NCBI RefSeq assembly: GCF_900142265.1
Contig: NZ_FRAH01000009.1
Location: 1 to 64,000 of the forward strand
Length of the DNA: 64,000 nucleotides
Source of the DNA: Anaerotignum lactatifermentans DSM 14214
GTDB lineage: Bacteria > Bacillota > Clostridia > Lachnospirales > Anaerotignaceae
Direction of reading: 5' to 3'
Shown one piece after another: positions 61,765 through 64,000 of the stretch. Made by a program: the position numbers and the translations under genes. How positions within the stretch are numbered: the first letter of the stretch is position 1; every line of letters begins with the position of its first letter. Under the pieces are notes generated by a model. That model saw nothing but the letters and a program-made list of their open reading frames with translations, had not been told where the DNA came from and did not search any database.

Positions 61765-63039
61765 ATGCTTACTTCTATTGTTGGTATTAACTGGGGTGAC
61801 GAAGGCAAAGGTCGTATGGTAGACTTGCTTTCTCAGGAATATGATATTGTTTGCCGTTATCAGGGCGGCAACAATGCAGGACATACTGTTATCAATGATC
61901 GTGGCAAATTTGTGTTGAATTTGCTGCCCTCCGGCATTCTGCGCAGTGACGTAGTCAATGTCATGGGCAACGGCATGGTTATCGACTTGGAACATCTGCA
62001 CAAGGAAATTTCCCGTCTGCGGGAAGCTGGCGTATCCATCACACCTGAAAATCTGAAAATCAGTGATAAAGCAGTCATTTGCATGCCTTACCACGTTATG
62101 CTGGACTGTCTGGAAGAAGATCGTCTGGGCGACGCAAAATACGGCTCCACTCGCCGCGGCATTTCTCCCGTTTATGGCGACAAATACATGAAAAAATGTC
62201 TGCGTATGGGTGATCTGAAATACCCTGCCATCTATCACGATACACTGAAACATGTTCTGGAGTACAAAAATCTGATCATCGAAAACGTTTATCACGCAGC
62301 TCCTGTAGAACTGGCTGAGATGACAAAATGGCTGGATACTTACGCTGCTGAATTTGCAGATTATATCATCGACACAAGCCTGTATCTGGATCAGGCTGCA
62401 AAGGAAGGCAAAAAGATCATGTTCGAAGCACAGCTGGGCGCACTGCGTGACATCGACTTCGGCATCTATCCTTTCACCTCTTCCTCCTCTACCATTGCAG
62501 CTTACGCTCCCATTGGCGCAGGCGTACCCAATCATAAACTGGATCAGGTAGTAGGTATCATGAAAGCATACTCCAGCTGTGTAGGCGAAGGTCCCTTCAC
62601 CTGTGAATCCTTCGGCAAAGAAGCAGAAGAACTCCGTGAAGCTGGCGGTGAATACGGCGCAGCAACAGGTCGTCCTCGTCGTGTAGGTCCCTTTGACGTA
62701 GTGGCATCTCGCTACGGCATCCGCGTACAGGGCTGCACAGAAATTGCTCTGACAAAACTGGATGTTCTTTCTTATCTGGAAGAAATCCCCATCTGCGCGC
62801 AGTACGAACTCAATGGCGAAATCATTGACGAATTCCCTTATGCCGCAATCCTGCCAGAAGCAAAACCTGTGATCCGCAAGGTAAAAGGCTGGCATTGTGA
62901 CATCAGCAAATGTAGAACAAAAGAAGAACTGCCCAAAGAAGCACTGGACTACATTCAGCTGCTGGAAGAAATGACTGGATGCTCCATCCGGTACGTTTCC
63001 GTAGGCGCAGAACGTGACGCTTATATCCGCATGTATTAA
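61765..63039 (+). CDS. purA: Adenylosuccinate synthetase
   Basis: The 424-residue protein starts after CAGGAGG. VGINWGDEGKGRMVDLLSQE carries the GDEGKG phosphate loop, with Trp in place of the more common Gln (GxQWGDEGKG). GGNNAGHTV and the GRPRRVGPFDVVASRY segment, VQGCTEIALTKLDVL and SVGAERDAYI are typical. It makes adenylosuccinate from IMP, aspartate and GTP in AMP synthesis. It has its own promoter. It is downstream of an unrelated exonuclease gene. The match over the whole length is good and the active-site Asp, His and Arg residues are present. Confidence 0.95.
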   Translation: MLTSIVGINWGDEGKGRMVDLLSQEYDIVCRYQGGNNAGHTVINDRGKFVLNLLPSGILRSDVVNVMGNGMVIDLEHLHKEISRLREAGVSITPENLKISDKAVICMPYHVMLDCLEEDRLGDAKYGSTRRGISPVYGDKYMKKCLRMGDLKYPAIYHDTLKHVLEYKNLIIENVYHAAPVELAEMTKWLDTYAAEFADYIIDTSLYLDQAAKEGKKIMFEAQLGALRDIDFGIYPFTSSSSTIAAYAPIGAGVPNHKLDQVVGIMKAYSSCVGEGPFTCESFGKEAEELREAGGEYGAATGRPRRVGPFDVVASRYGIRVQGCTEIALTKLDVLSYLEEIPICAQYELNGEIIDEFPYAAILPEAKPVIRKVKGWHCDISKCRTKEELPKEALDYIQLLEEMTGCSIRYVSVGAERDAYIRMY

Positions 63040-63083
63040 ACAAAAAAGGCATGAAATCTCAAATACAAGAGGTTTAGGGGCAT

Positions 63084-63255
63084 CTTCATAAGAAAACAAA
63101 GAAAGCCAAAATCCTTATCATGACAAAGGATTTTGGCTTTCTTATTTTATGAAGATTCTCGTCGTTATGTTTTCTTATGAAGACAGCCGTCGCAATTCCC
63201 CTTAAGAAATCAAGGAAAAGGAAAATCAATGTTTTCTTAAGAGGAAGTTGCTTTC
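63084..63255. repeat. CTTCATAAGAAAACA two-hairpin dispersed repeat, best copy
   Basis: CTTCATAAGAAAACA (63084-63098) and its exact complement (63168-63182) enclose a 16-bp perfect hairpin, GAAAGCCAAAATCCTT (63101-63116) with its complement at 63126-63141. A second hairpin follows: CAATTCCCCTTAAGAAA with TTTTCTTAAGAGGAAGTTG (to about 63252). It lies between purA and holA. Confidence 0.7.
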
Positions 63256-63281
63256 ATGCCTTTTTTTATTTCAAATACATT

Positions 63282-64000
63282 TTAGGAAAAAGATGGGCTG
63301 CTATATTTCACAAGCAGCAATTCCACAGCCAAGTCTTCTGCTATACGGCCACTTTTGATATCCAGATCTGTTTCCAAACAATCTGCCAATGCCTGCTCTA
63401 GTTCCTTTATGGAAAAACTTTTGCTCTGGCGGAGATAATCCCGTACCGCAAAATCCCGCACTTCCAGTCTGCTTGCAATCTCTGCCTGCGCAGCCCCTTC
63501 TGCCGAAAGCAATGCACTGCCCAAAATCATACGGAACTGTCTGGTCAGCAATGACAGCACCATATAAGGCGATTCTTTCAAAGACAGCAGATTGGAATAA
63601 ATGGAAATGGCTTTTTCTGTCTTTTTCTCCCCCATTGCCCGCACCAGCTCAAAGACTTTTGCTTCCAAGGAAACAGAACATACAGCGGAAATATCTTCCT
63701 GGGTGATTTCTCCTGTGCCATCTTTATAGGCAATGAGTTTATCCATTTCCCGCTGGAGGTTTTCCATGCTGTTATCTGTTGTCCGCAGCAACAATACTGC
63801 CATGGCTTCTGAAAGCTGTACACCACCAGAAGCACATGTTTTCCGCAGCCAGGTGATGATTTCTTTTTCTTTCAGAGGTGCAAACTCCACAACCTGCCCT
63901 TCTTTGGCAATGGTTTTATAGAGTTTGCCTGTCTTTTCCGCTTTTTCCTCCACAAAAAGAATGCAGGTGCTTTCCGGGCTATCCTTCAAAAACTCAACCA
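63282..64000 (-). CDS. holA: DNA polymerase III delta subunit, C-terminal part (gene runs off the window)
   Basis: About 239 C-terminal residues are present; the whole protein is usually about 330-340. LRKTCASGGVQLSEAMAVLL, then TTDNSMENLQREMDKLIAYK, EITQEDISAVCSVSLEAKVF and ALEQ-type ELEQALADCLETDLDIKSGR (with the R of the family's C-terminal helix) match the HolA family. The N-terminal AAA-like part with its open start is beyond base 64000. HolA opens the beta clamp in the clamp loader. Confidence 0.88.
   Translation of the reverse strand, partial: VEFLKDSPESTCILFVEEKAEKTGKLYKTIAKEGQVVEFAPLKEKEIITWLRKTCASGGVQLSEAMAVLLLRTTDNSMENLQREMDKLIAYKDGTGEITQEDISAVCSVSLEAKVFELVRAMGEKKTEKAISIYSNLLSLKESPYMVLSLLTRQFRMILGSALLSAEGAAQAEIASRLEVRDFAVRDYLRQSKSFSIKELEQALADCLETDLDIKSGRIAEDLAVELLLVKYSSPSFS

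Noticed and set aside
61732-63099. A 455-codon frame opposite purA
   Set aside because: It is antisense to purA, with no family resemblance.

Overview
The window looks like a chromosomal segment of a low-to-mid GC anaerobic Firmicute, most likely class Clostridia. The signs are Clostridia-style A/G-rich ribosome binding sites, TTGACA-N17 promoters, U-rich terminators, a YhaM-type Fe-S cysteine desulfidase, a DUF4368-type serine recombinase remnant and a ParE/ParC-like topoisomerase pair. Genus cannot be fixed from sequence reading alone.

Region 1 (1-19.3 kb) is core metabolism. The left edge holds four stacked leftward promoters that probably feed an rRNA operon just outside the window. Next come yaaA and a peroxiredoxin. 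A leftward operon follows, encoding a PPC/DUF296 protein, a 2-oxoacid (acetoin or pyruvate type) dehydrogenase complex E1alpha-E1beta-E2-E3 and a lipoate ligase. Beyond it lie an MBL hydrolase with an AEC permease, an SDR oxidoreductase, a GntR-family regulator and a three-gene TRAP transporter. Three separate transcription units (PPC-dehydrogenase-lplA, SDR, TRAP) carry the same promoter layout: TTGACA-N17-TA, with an AT-rich palindrome around GAATTC just downstream of the -10. This points to one regulon run by the GntR protein in the middle. The TRAP system would import an organic acid, the SDR would oxidise or reduce it, and the lipoylated complex would cleave it to acyl-CoA. Malic enzyme and fumarase follow.

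Region 2 (about 19.6-46.4 kb) is a mosaic genomic island. Its right end is a tRNA-Ser(CGA) gene with an adjacent tyrosine integrase and excisionase. Beyond the tRNA are four partial copies of its 5' half and a tandem 191-bp repeat. A 12-bp copy of the anticodon-loop core and an arm-like TTGTTAGCA repeat mark a possible left end. The cargo is mostly defence-like: a SIR2/AbiH-like protein with a small partner, a GHKL ATPase-nuclease, an Abi_C remnant, a frameshifted nuclease-methylase-specificity enzyme preceded by a ribbon-helix-helix protein, an SMC ATPase with a Cap4-like nuclease (Lamassu-like), a GmrSD-like DUF262/HNH protein, an Mrr-type nuclease, and a nuclease-helicase with a small DNA-binding protein and a MazG-like protein. 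An IS256-family remnant and a split large serine recombinase show repeated insertion and decay.

Region 3 (46.4-64 kb) is core again: a ParE/ParC-like type II topoisomerase pair, a KBL/AONS-like enzyme, a YkvI-like membrane protein, a class III aminotransferase, a YhaM-like desulfidase with a clear sigma-54 promoter and enhancer palindromes beside its likely activator, an iron-type alcohol dehydrogenase, a DEDDh exonuclease, purA and the C-terminal part of holA, which runs off the right edge. A two-hairpin dispersed repeat family (CTTCATAAGAAAACA) occurs at about 12.6, 42.5 and 63.1 kb.
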